Source: Actinomycetes bacterium
GTDB taxonomy: Bacteria > Actinomycetota > Actinomycetes > Actinomycetales > Cellulomonadaceae
NCBI GenBank assembly: GCA_023412515.1
Contig: JAEYNO010000392.1
Coordinates: 1 to 7,343 of the forward strand
Length of the DNA: 7,343 nucleotides
Direction of reading: 5' to 3'
Within the stretch, counting starts at the first letter, position 1. Each line of letters begins with the position of its first letter. This document shows positions 1 through 5,018 of the stretch, piece by piece. Under the pieces are notes generated by a model that had not been told where the DNA came from, ran no database searches, and was given only the letters and a program-made list of their open reading frames with translations. The position numbers were made by a program, and so were the translations under genes.

Positions 1-202
1 CCCCGACGCCCGCCCCCCCTGTCGCGAGAGTGCGATCCAGTTCTGCGGTCTCGACGGGGAGACCCGATCGCTCTGTCGCGAGAGTGCGATCCAGGCCGGT
101 GCTCTCGGCGGGGGTGTCGGATCGCCCTGTCGTGACAGGTCGATCCAGTCCTGCGCTCTCGGCGGGGGTGCTCGATCGCTCTGTCGCGAGAGGGCGATCC
201 AG
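1..202. repeat. Tandem 54-bp palindromic repeats, in frame within copA
   Basis: About four head-to-tail units with an exact 54-bp period. Each has a 26-bp imperfect palindrome of the form GATCGC-n-CT-n-TCGCGA-n-AG-n-GCGATC, at 66-91, 120-145 and 174-199. A fourth, with a degraded left half, is at 12-37. The 28-bp segments between palindromes are also related: 92-119 and 146-173 share a 17-base core (GCTCTCGGCGGGGGTG plus neighbours). Because 54 is divisible by 3, every unit is read in the same copA frame, giving residues 550-567, 568-585, 586-603 and 604-616 of type LDRxLATERSxxPAESxG. The array starts 11 residues after the HP motif and may continue past the left edge. The repeat structure is read directly; its origin and effect are inference. 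Confidence 0.9.
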
Positions 203-1849
203 TTCCGGTGCGGCCTCGGCGATCGCGCGCGCGATCGGGTGCTCCGCGAGCCGCTCGACCGCCGCGGCCAGGCGCCGCACCTCGTCGGCGTTCTCGCCCG
301 CGGCCGGCACGACGTCGACCAGGGCCATGCGCCCGGCCGTGACCGTGCCCGTCTTGTCGAGCACCACGGTGTCGACGCGGCGCGTCTCCTCGAGGATCTC
401 GGGGCCCTTGATGAGGATCCCGAGCTGCGCGCCGCGCCCCGTGCCGACCAGCAGCGCCGTGGGCGTCGCGAGCCCCAGCGCGCACGGGCACGCGATGATC
501 AGCACCGCGACGGCCGCCGTGAACGCGGCCTGCACGCCGCCCCCGGTCGCGAGCCACACCACGAGCGTGCCGACCGCGATCACGAGCACGACCGGCACGA
601 ACACCGCCGAGATCCGGTCGGCGAGCCGCTGCACGGGCGCCTTGCCCGTCTGCGCGCGCGCCACGAGCCGGCCGATCTGCGCCAGCCGGGTCTCGGAGCC
701 GACGCGCGTCGCGCGGACCACGAGGTGGCCGGACGTGTTGACGGTCGCTCCGGTGACCTCGTCGCCGGGCCCGACGTCGACCGGCACGGGCTCGCCCGTG
801 AGCAGCGACGTGTCGACCGCGCTCGTCCCCGTCACCACGACGCCGTCGGTCGCGACCTTCTCGCCCGGGCGCACGACGAACTCGTCGCCCACCGCGAGCC
901 GGTCCACCGGCACGCGCCGCTCGACGCGGCCCGTGGGCCCGTCGACCAGCACCGCGACGTCCTTCGCGCCGAGGTCCAGCAGCGCGCGCAGCGCGTCGCC
1001 CGCGCGGCGGCGCGAGCGGTGCTCGGCGTACCGGCCCGTGAGCAGGAACGTCACGACCACGGCCGCGACCTCGAAGTACAGCTCGGGCATCGCGGTGCCG
1101 TGGCCCGCACCCGCGGCGGGGAAGAGCGTCGGCGTCATGCGCATGCCGAGGTCGCCCGCACCGCCCAGCAGCAACGCCCACAGCGACCACGCGGTCGCGG
1201 CGACGACGCCGATCGACACGAGCGTGTCCATGGTCGACGACCCGTGCCGCGCCGCGCGCACGGCCGCGCGGTGGAACGGCCACGCCGCCCACGTCGCGAC
1301 CGGCAGCGCGAGCGCTGCGACGAGCCACTGCCAGCCGCGGAACTGCGTCGCCGGGACCATGCTCAGCACGACCACGGGGACGGTCAGCACGGCCGCGACG
1401 CGCAGGCGGCGGCGCAGGTCGGCGCCGCGCGCGTCGACGGGGGCGGACGTGTCGTCGTCGGCGTCGTGCTCCATGCCGGCGTGCTGCATGCCCGACAGCG
1501 CGTGCTCGATCTCGTCGTGCGAGCCGTGGTCGCCGGCGCCGTCGTGCGCCGCGTGGTCCGCCGCGGCGACGTGGTGCGACGCGCCGGGCGCGGGGACCGG
1601 GTGCGCGTCGTACCCCGCGGCGCGCACGGCGGCCACGAGGTCGTCGACGGTCGGCGCGGGCGCGTCGTCGGTCGGGGTGATCTCGACGTGCGCGGTCTCG
1701 AGCGCGAGGTTCACCGTCGCGGTCGCGCCCGGGACGCGGTTGAGCCGCTTCTCGACGCGCGCGACGCAGGACGCGCAGGTCATGCCCTCGACCGCGAGGT
1801 CGATCCCCGCGGCCCCCACCCCGTCCGGGGCGGTCCCGGGCGCGCTCAC
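1..1849 (-). CDS. copA: Copper-translocating P1B-type ATPase CopA (3' end outside window)
   Basis: Membrane pump that exports Cu(I) using ATP. The 616 visible residues show, in order: a heavy-metal-associated domain with GMTCASC (CxxC at 25-28); a His/Met/Asp-rich linker (about 90-135); hydrophobic segments near 151-166, 173-192, 207-228 and 256-271; the actuator motif TGEP at 351-354; segments near 412-434 and 441-462 with the copper-binding CPC at 454-456; the phosphorylation motif DKTGT starting at D498; and the nucleotide-binding HP motif at H537-P538. The start is GTG at 1849, overlapping the copZ stop by 4 bp (GTGA), with no clear ribosome site of its own, so translation is probably coupled to copZ. 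The GDGxND hinge and last two helices lie beyond the left edge. Oddity: after residue 549 the expected N-domain sequence is replaced by four in-frame 18-residue repeats up to the edge. No stop is seen, but an inactivating one outside the window cannot be excluded. Family assignment is very secure; intactness is unknown. Confidence 0.95.
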   Translation of the reverse strand, partial: MSAPGTAPDGVGAAGIDLAVEGMTCASCVARVEKRLNRVPGATATVNLALETAHVEITPTDDAPAPTVDDLVAAVRAAGYDAHPVPAPGASHHVAAADHAAHDGAGDHGSHDEIEHALSGMQHAGMEHDADDDTSAPVDARGADLRRRLRVAAVLTVPVVVLSMVPATQFRGWQWLVAALALPVATWAAWPFHRAAVRAARHGSSTMDTLVSIGVVAATAWSLWALLLGGAGDLGMRMTPTLFPAAGAGHGTAMPELYFEVAAVVVTFLLTGRYAEHRSRRRAGDALRALLDLGAKDVAVLVDGPTGRVERRVPVDRLAVGDEFVVRPGEKVATDGVVVTGTSAVDTSLLTGEPVPVDVGPGDEVTGATVNTSGHLVVRATRVGSETRLAQIGRLVARAQTGKAPVQRLADRISAVFVPVVLVIAVGTLVVWLATGGGVQAAFTAAVAVLIIACPCALGLATPTALLVGTGRGAQLGILIKGPEILEETRRVDTVVLDKTGTVTAGRMALVDVVPAAGENADEVRRLAAAVERLAEHPIARAIAEAAPELDRPLATERSSTPAESAGLDRPVTTGRSDTPAESTGLDRTLATERSGLPVETAELDRTLATGGAGVG

Positions 1850-2076
1850 AGCAGCGACCGGGTGGGCGTGACGGCGTACCCGGCCTCCTCGACGGCGGCC
1901 GCGACGGCGGCGTCGTCGAGCGGTGCGTCAGACGTGACGGTGACGGGGGAGGCCCCGCCGGTCACGAGCTCGACGGTGACGTCGGTGACGCCGGGCAGCG
2001 CGGTGAGCTCCTCGGTGACGTGCTTGACGCAGTTGCCGCAGGTCATGCCGTCGACGCGGAACGTGGTGGTGGCCAT
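1846..2076 (-). CDS. copZ: CopZ-like copper chaperone (single HMA domain)
   Basis: A 76-residue cytosolic metallochaperone made of one heavy-metal-associated domain. GMTCGNC places the Cu(I)-binding cysteines at C13 and C16, and the rest fits the ferredoxin-like beta-alpha-beta-beta-alpha-beta fold, including the conserved late motif EEAGYAV. It is expected to bind Cu(I) and deliver it to CopA, whose own N-terminal domain has the matching GMTCASC. The ATG at 2076 has a strong ribosome site AAGGAG seven bases upstream (2084-2089 on the + strand as CTCCTT). Its stop overlaps the copA GTG by 4 bp. It lies 173 bp downstream of csoR on the same strand, so it probably belongs to the CsoR-controlled transcript; no second CsoR operator is visible directly before it. 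Length and motif are typical of the family. Confidence 0.95.
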   Translation of the reverse strand: MATTTFRVDGMTCGNCVKHVTEELTALPGVTDVTVELVTGGASPVTVTSDAPLDDAAVAAAVEEAGYAVTPTRSLL

Positions 2077-2083
2077 GGTGGTG

Positions 2084-2089
2084 CTCCTT
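2084..2089 (-). promoter_or_regulatory. Ribosome binding site of copZ
   Basis: Reads AAGGAG on the minus strand, seven bases before the copZ ATG. It is the best Shine-Dalgarno match in the copper operon; csoR and copA lack one, so this site may set translation of both chaperone and pump by coupling. Confidence 0.7.
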
Positions 2090-2211
2090 CGGTGCAGGGT
2101 GTCCGGTGCGGCGGGGGCCAGGGCGAGCGGGCGGGGGCGGCCGGGGCGACGCGGACGGCGGGTGGGTGGCGCGGCCCCGGGTGGGGAGCCGTGCCGCGGG
2201 ACTTGTTGCGG

Positions 2212-2228
2212 CGACCCGAGGCGGGTCG
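2212..2228. other. Hairpin in the csoR-copZ gap
   Basis: Perfect inverted repeat CGACCCG-AGG-CGGGTCG (7-bp arms, 3-base loop), about 21 bp past the csoR stop on its coding strand and 135 bp before copZ. No T-tract follows. It could be a partial terminator, an mRNA processing or stability element separating repressor from effector genes, or chance in GC-rich DNA. Confidence 0.4.
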
Positions 2229-2249
2229 GTCGCGAGGTGCGGGGGTGGG

Positions 2250-2627
2250 TCAGCTGCGCACGAGGCGCGCGATCGCGGCCGAGGCCTCGCGGACCTTCTC
2301 GGCGCCCGCCTCGGGGGACTGGCGCGCGGCGTCGACGACGCAGTGGCCGAGGTGGTCCTCGACGAGGCCGATGCTCACGGCCTGCAGGGCCTTGGTGACG
2401 GCGGCGACCTGCGTGAGGACGTCGATGCAGTAGACGTCCTCGTCGACCATGCGGGCGATGCCGCGGACCTGGCCCTCGATGCGGCGCAGGCGGCGCAGGT
2501 ACTCGGCCTTGGCGGGCGAGTAGCCGTGCGTCGCGTGGTCGTGCTCCGGGGCGTCGGCGGAGGGTGCGACCGCGGGCGCGTCGGCGTCGGGGGTGTCGTG
2601 CGTGACGGGTGCCGTCTCGGTGGACAT
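2250..2627 (-). CDS. csoR: Copper-sensing transcriptional repressor CsoR
   Basis: A 125-residue DUF156/CsoR-family all-helical DNA-binding repressor. The Cu(I) site is complete: C67 (in VYCIDVLTQ), H92 and C96 (in DHLGHCV), with the same 25- and 4-residue spacing as C36/H61/C65 of the Mycobacterium tuberculosis protein, and Y66 directly before the first cysteine as there. The signature RRLRRIEGQVRGIARMV (45-61) supplies the conserved basic residues. By family knowledge, copper binding releases the protein from its operator and derepresses the copper genes. The first about 36 residues are an Ala/Pro/Asp-rich extension with histidines at 10, 29, 31 and 34, longer than in compact homologues and probably disordered. 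The ATG at 2627 has no ribosome site and sits 7 bases from a -10 element, suggesting leaderless translation. It is first gene of csoR-copZ-copA and divergent from an Rrf2 gene. Confidence 0.95.
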   Translation of the reverse strand: MSTETAPVTHDTPDADAPAVAPSADAPEHDHATHGYSPAKAEYLRRLRRIEGQVRGIARMVDEDVYCIDVLTQVAAVTKALQAVSIGLVEDHLGHCVVDAARQSPEAGAEKVREASAAIARLVRS

Positions 2628-2633
2628 GCGTCG

Positions 2634-2661
2634 ATCATACCCCTGGGGGGTATCCGCACAA
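2634..2661 (-). promoter_or_regulatory. Predicted csoR-copZ-copA promoter (leaderless)
   Basis: On the minus strand a -35-like TTGTGC (2661-2656) is followed after 16 bases by -10 TATGAT (2639-2634). The csoR ATG begins seven bases after the -10, at the expected transcription start, so the mRNA should start at or beside the start codon. No Shine-Dalgarno is present, which agrees. The -10 is a good match; the -35 is only partial. Confidence 0.6.
2637..2653. promoter_or_regulatory. CsoR operator (GC-rich palindrome)
   Basis: ATACCCCTGGGGGGTAT is a near-perfect dyad of the known CsoR type, in which ATACCCC faces GGGGTAT around a short centre. It fills the spacer between the predicted -35 and -10 of csoR and overlaps the -10, so bound CsoR would block polymerase. 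Position, symmetry and the adjacent csoR gene together make autoregulation likely. Only one such site was found in the window. Confidence 0.85.
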
Positions 2662-2695
2662 GCGTGTTCGCGCCCGGCGGACGCCCCGCGCAGGG

Positions 2696-2707
2696 GATGA
2701 TCGACCC
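2696..2707 (+). promoter_or_regulatory. Possible -10 region of the Rrf2-family gene
   Basis: GATGAT (2696-2701) lies six bases before the ATG at 2708, the same spacing as TATGAT before csoR, and the bases between are nearly the same (CGACCC versus CGACGC). It could be a -10 for a leaderless transcript. Alternatively the GGGGA at 2693-2697 is a distant ribosome site. No good -35 is seen. Confidence 0.35.
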
Positions 2708-3166
2708 ATGCGTGTCTCGGCGAAGGCGGACTATGCGGTGCGGGCGTGCGCCGAGCTGGCCAGCAGGCCGGCGGACGACTCGGTCTCGAGCGAGGTGCTC
2801 GCCGAGGGGCAGGGCATCCCCACGAGCTTCCTCGAGCGGATCCTCGGGGACCTGCGCCGGGCCGGCGTCGTGACGAGCGTCCGCGGTCGCGCGGGCGGGT
2901 ACCGGCTCGCGCGCGGCGCCGACGAGATCACGCTCGCCGAGGTCATCCGGGCCGTCGACGGCCCGCTCGTCACGGTGCGCGACGTGCGCCCGCCCGGGCT
3001 CACCTACGAGGGGTCGGCGACCGCGCTGCTCGACGTCTGGGTCGCGCTGCGCGCGTCGGTGCGCGACGTGCTCGAGGGCGTCACGCTCGCCGACGTCGTG
3101 CGGCGCGAGCTGCCCGACCTTGTGGTCCGGCAGGCCGCCCGCGAGGACGCCTGGCTCAACCCCTGA
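2708..3166 (+). CDS. Rrf2-family winged-helix transcriptional regulator
   Basis: A 152-residue DNA-binding regulator. It begins with the hallmark MRVSAKADYAVRACAELA, has the recognition region near residues 30-57 (LAEGQGIPTSFLERILGDLRRAGVV), the wing RGRAGGYRLAR (58-69), and ITLAEVIRAVDGPL leading to the dimerisation helix. The usual three-cysteine Fe-S cluster loop (as in IscR, NsrR, RsrR) is missing: the only cysteine is C14, so this is not an Fe-S sensor of the classic kind. Cysteine-less members include CymR-type regulators of sulfur metabolism, but the signal here cannot be read from the sequence. The frame is open further upstream; ATG 2708 is chosen because it starts exactly at the family N-terminus. 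Divergent from csoR across an 80-bp gap. Its targets are unknown; itself and the nearby TauE/SafE gene are candidates (inference). Confidence 0.9.
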   Translation: MRVSAKADYAVRACAELASRPADDSVSSEVLAEGQGIPTSFLERILGDLRRAGVVTSVRGRAGGYRLARGADEITLAEVIRAVDGPLVTVRDVRPPGLTYEGSATALLDVWVALRASVRDVLEGVTLADVVRRELPDLVVRQAAREDAWLNP

Positions 3167-3278
3167 CGGGCACGCTCGACCCCTGACGGCGCGGGGCGGC
3201 CTCGGACGGGGCGCGGGCAACCCCTGACGGCGGCGCGGCAACCCTCGACGGGGACGCGGCAACCTCGGACCGGGCTCC
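3154..3278. repeat. Degenerate 21-bp tandem repeat array
   Basis: Six imperfect units with a period of 21 bp (the first 20), starting near 3154, 3174, 3195, 3216, 3237 and 3258. The core is roughly GGCAACCCCTGACGGSGNCGC. The first unit contains the end and stop codon of the Rrf2 gene (the TGA lies within CCCCTGACGG); the rest fills the gap before the convergent Nudix gene. The first, second and fourth units keep CCCCTGACGG intact. The function is unknown: a slippage-born minisatellite or an array of weak sites. Confidence 0.65.
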
Positions 3279-3286
3279 CGGCGCCG

Positions 3287-3700
3287 TCAGGTGCGGGGCG
3301 TGGCGCGCAGCAGGGGCAGCACGCGGTCGCGCAGCAGGGGCGCGAGGTCGAGCGGCAGCGGGGCGTCGGGGTCGAGCCAGCGCAGCTCGGCGATCTCGGC
3401 GCCGATCGCGACCGGCGCGTCGAGCGCGTGCTCGAAGACGTCGGCCTCGACCTCGAACCCGTCCTCGTTCGCCGCGGCGGCGCGGAGGACGCCGAGCGGG
3501 CGCAGGGTCTCGACGCGCAGCACGACGCCGACCTCCTCCTGCACCTCGCGCACGGCGGTCTGCGCGGGCGTCTCCCCGGTCTCGGGCTTGCCGCCGGGGA
3601 GCATGAACCGGGACGTGCCGCGCTTGCGGACCGTCAGCACCGCGCCCGTGGTGTCGCGCAGCACCACGGCGCTGACCCTGATCACTCCCGCGGTCGTCAC
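3287..3700 (-). CDS. Nudix hydrolase
   Basis: A 137-residue hydrolase of nucleoside-diphosphate-linked compounds; the particular substrate cannot be told from sequence (candidates include oxidised nucleotides and ADP-ribose-type molecules). The complete Nudix box is present: G37-x5-E43-x7-R51-E52-V53-x-E55-E56-x-G58-V59, with the Mg2+-coordinating glutamates intact. The region before it (VIRVSAVVLRD, then LPGGK at 34-38) and the late ELRWLDPDAPLPL match the usual beta-alpha-beta fold. No signal peptide or membrane segment, so cytosolic. The start is GTG at 3700, the first start in this frame; no good ribosome site precedes it. A TAGGGT hexamer at 3714-3709 could be a -10 giving a short or absent leader. 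Convergent with the Rrf2 gene, divergent from the TauE/SafE gene. Confidence 0.92.
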   Translation of the reverse strand: MTTAGVIRVSAVVLRDTTGAVLTVRKRGTSRFMLPGGKPETGETPAQTAVREVQEEVGVVLRVETLRPLGVLRAAAANEDGFEVEADVFEHALDAPVAIGAEIAELRWLDPDAPLPLDLAPLLRDRVLPLLRATPRT

Positions 3701-3764
3701 GGCGGACGACCCTACGCCCTGCGCCGAGCCGTGCCGCTGCGCCGTCCGTACCGCGCCCGCCCGC

Positions 3765-3777
3765 GAGACGGCGTCTC
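3765..3777. other. Perfect 13-bp inverted repeat in the Nudix-tauE gap
   Basis: GAGACG-G-CGTCTC, a perfect palindrome with a single central base, 16 bp upstream of the -35 of the predicted TauE/SafE promoter and 65 bp upstream of the Nudix start. The position suits an activator or shared operator, but it is short and could be chance. Confidence 0.4.
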
Positions 3778-3793
3778 AGGATGCGACCGATCC

Positions 3794-3823
3794 TTGAAAT
3801 CCCGCTAACCGGGTCGGAATTAT
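3794..3823 (+). promoter_or_regulatory. Predicted promoter of the TauE/SafE gene with internal dyad
   Basis: TTGAAA (3794-3799) and AATTAT (3818-3823), 18 bases apart, in a segment markedly richer in A/T than its surroundings. An imperfect dyad, AAATCCCG (3797-3804) against CGGAATTA (3815-3822), spans both elements with 6 of 8 positions symmetric, which suits a repressor operator. A start near 3830 would give a leader of about 70 nt containing the GTACGG/CCGTAC hairpin. Confidence 0.5.
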
Positions 3824-3830
3824 CAGCGAG

Positions 3831-3850
3831 GTACGGACAACCGCCCGTAC
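3831..3850 (+). other. Inverted repeat in the TauE/SafE leader
   Basis: GTACGG and CCGTAC as 6-bp arms around an 8-base loop, right after the predicted transcription start. GTACGGAC (3831-3838) occurs again in inverted form as GTCCGTAC at 3744-3751. It could be a leader hairpin or part of a two-site operator. No known riboswitch class was recognised. Confidence 0.35.
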
Positions 3851-3898
3851 GCGTCACCCGCTCCCGGCCTCCCCGCCGGCCGCCCCGAGGTGGTCCCC

Positions 3899-4909
3899 GT
3901 GCCCTCCTTGATCCTCCTGGCCCTCGTCGGTCTCGCCGCGCAGCTCGTCGACGGCAGCCTCGGCATGGCCTACGGCGTCACCTCGACGACGCTCCTGCTC
4001 GCGATCGGCACCAACCCCGCCGCCGCGTCGGCGACCGTGCACCTCGCCGAGATCGGCACGACGCTCGCCTCCGGCGTCTCGCACTGGCGGTTCGGCAACG
4101 TCGACTGGAAGGTCGTGCTGCGCATCGGCGTCCCCGGTGCCGTCGGGGCCTTCGCCGGCGCGACGTTCCTGTCGAACCTCTCGACCGACGCCGCGAAGCC
4201 CGTGATGTCGCTGCTGCTGCTCGCGCTCGGCGTCTACCTGCTCGTCCGGTTCACGCTCAAGGGCCTGCGCACCGACCGCCAGCACCTGCCGCTGCGCAAG
4301 CGGTTCCTCGCACCGCTCGGCGTGTTCGCCGGGTTCGTCGACGCCACCGGCGGCGGCGGCTGGGGCCCCGTCGGCACGCCCGCGCTGCTCGCGTCCGGGC
4401 GGCTCGAGCCCCGCAAGGTCGTCGGCTCGATCGACACGTCCGAGTTCCTCGTCGCGCTCGCCGCGAGCCTCGGCTTCCTGTTCTCGCTCGGCTCGCAGGG
4501 CATCGACTTCACGTGGGTCGTCGCGCTGCTCATCGGCGGCCTGATCGCCGCGCCCTTCGCGGCGTGGCTCGTGCGCAAGGTCCCCGGCCGCGTGCTCGGC
4601 TCGGCGGTCGGCGGCGTCATCGTGCTCACCAACACCCGCACGCTGCTGCGCTCCGACTGGGTCGGTGTCGGCGACACCCCCACCGAGGGGCTCGTGCTGG
4701 CGGCCATCGCGCTCGTGTGGGTCGCGGCCGTCACGTGGTCGGTCCGCGCCTACCGCCTCGACCTCGCCGCCGGGCGCGGCACCGCGGCGACGGCCCACGG
4801 TCCGGCCGAGCGCGCGGGTGCGTCCGGCACGGCGTCGGACGCCCCGACGGACGTCCTGGACACCGCGGACGTGACGGAGTCGGCCGCTCCGGTCGCGCCG
4901 CGCGCCTGA
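3899..4909 (+). CDS. TauE/SafE-family membrane transporter
   Basis: A 336-residue inner-membrane protein of the sulfite exporter TauE/SafE family, whose members move small anions, often sulfur compounds such as sulfite or sulfoacetate. The two pseudo-symmetric halves each carry the glycine-rich signature: QLVDGSLGMAYG (15-26) and GFVDATGGGGWGP (145-157). About eight hydrophobic helices can be seen (near 3-18, 72-92, 102-118, 136-150, 182-198, 203-222, 231-246 and 264-282). A hydrophilic Ala/Thr/Asp-rich tail (about 290-336) is probably cytosolic and disordered. GTG at 3899 is preferred over the in-frame GTG at 3890 because GAGG (3887-3890) sits 8 bases before it and the protein then begins directly with its first helix. 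The substrate is not proven; the cysteine-less Rrf2 gene nearby is compatible with sulfur metabolism, but that is inference. Confidence 0.9.
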   Translation: MPSLILLALVGLAAQLVDGSLGMAYGVTSTTLLLAIGTNPAAASATVHLAEIGTTLASGVSHWRFGNVDWKVVLRIGVPGAVGAFAGATFLSNLSTDAAKPVMSLLLLALGVYLLVRFTLKGLRTDRQHLPLRKRFLAPLGVFAGFVDATGGGGWGPVGTPALLASGRLEPRKVVGSIDTSEFLVALAASLGFLFSLGSQGIDFTWVVALLIGGLIAAPFAAWLVRKVPGRVLGSAVGGVIVLTNTRTLLRSDWVGVGDTPTEGLVLAAIALVWVAAVTWSVRAYRLDLAAGRGTAATAHGPAERAGASGTASDAPTDVLDTADVTESAAPVAPRA

Positions 4910-4930
4910 CGCGGCACCCTCGAACGGTGG

Positions 4931-5005
4931 AGGGCCGGCCCGGCGCACCTGTCCGGAGCCGGGCCGGCCCTGCCACCCGCGCGCGGGTGGCCCGGATCCC
5001 GGGCC
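4931..5005. terminator. Bidirectional terminator: three consecutive hairpins
   Basis: Between the convergent TauE/SafE and hemL genes. Hairpin 1: AGGGCCGGCCCGGC (4931-4944) pairs perfectly with 4958-4971, a 14-bp stem with a 13-base loop. Hairpin 2: a perfect palindrome at 4972-4991 (arms GCCACCCGCG and CGCGGGTGGC). Hairpin 3: GGCCCGG-ATC-CCGGGCC at 4989-5005, overlapping the end of hairpin 2. There is no T-tract, as is common for actinobacterial terminators. The symmetry serves both strands. Confidence 0.75.
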
Positions 5006-5018
5006 GTCCGCGTCCGCG

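Noticed and set aside
12..202. CRISPR-like pattern: 26-bp palindromic repeats with 28-bp spacers
   Set aside because: The spacers resemble each other (92-119 and 146-173 share a long core), the repeats diverge, the period is an exact multiple of 3 and the whole array is open in the copA frame; no cas gene is nearby.
2175..2188. Second CsoR operator before copZ (CCCCGGGTGGGG-like)
   Set aside because: It lacks the flanking TA/AT bases and the symmetry of the real operator at 2637-2653; G/C runs of this sort are expected in this DNA.
30..2398. Long plus-strand open frames opposite copA, copZ and csoR
   Set aside because: They are antisense shadows of confidently identified genes, with low-complexity Arg/Ala/Ser-rich translations and no family motifs; this is usual when third positions are nearly all G or C.
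2375..3262. Minus-strand 295-codon frame over csoR and the Rrf2 gene
   Set aside because: The translation is Arg/Pro-rich with no motifs and overlaps two genes whose families are secure.
3156..3857. Minus-strand 233-codon frame covering the Nudix gene
   Set aside because: It is out of frame with the intact Nudix box; its periodic tail is only the 21-bp repeat array read in one frame.
3701..3898. Riboswitch (for example SAM or another sulfur-linked class) upstream of the TauE/SafE gene
   Set aside because: Only short hairpins are visible; no conserved core of a class I know was recognised and the predicted leader is only about 70 nt. A covariance-model scan would settle it.
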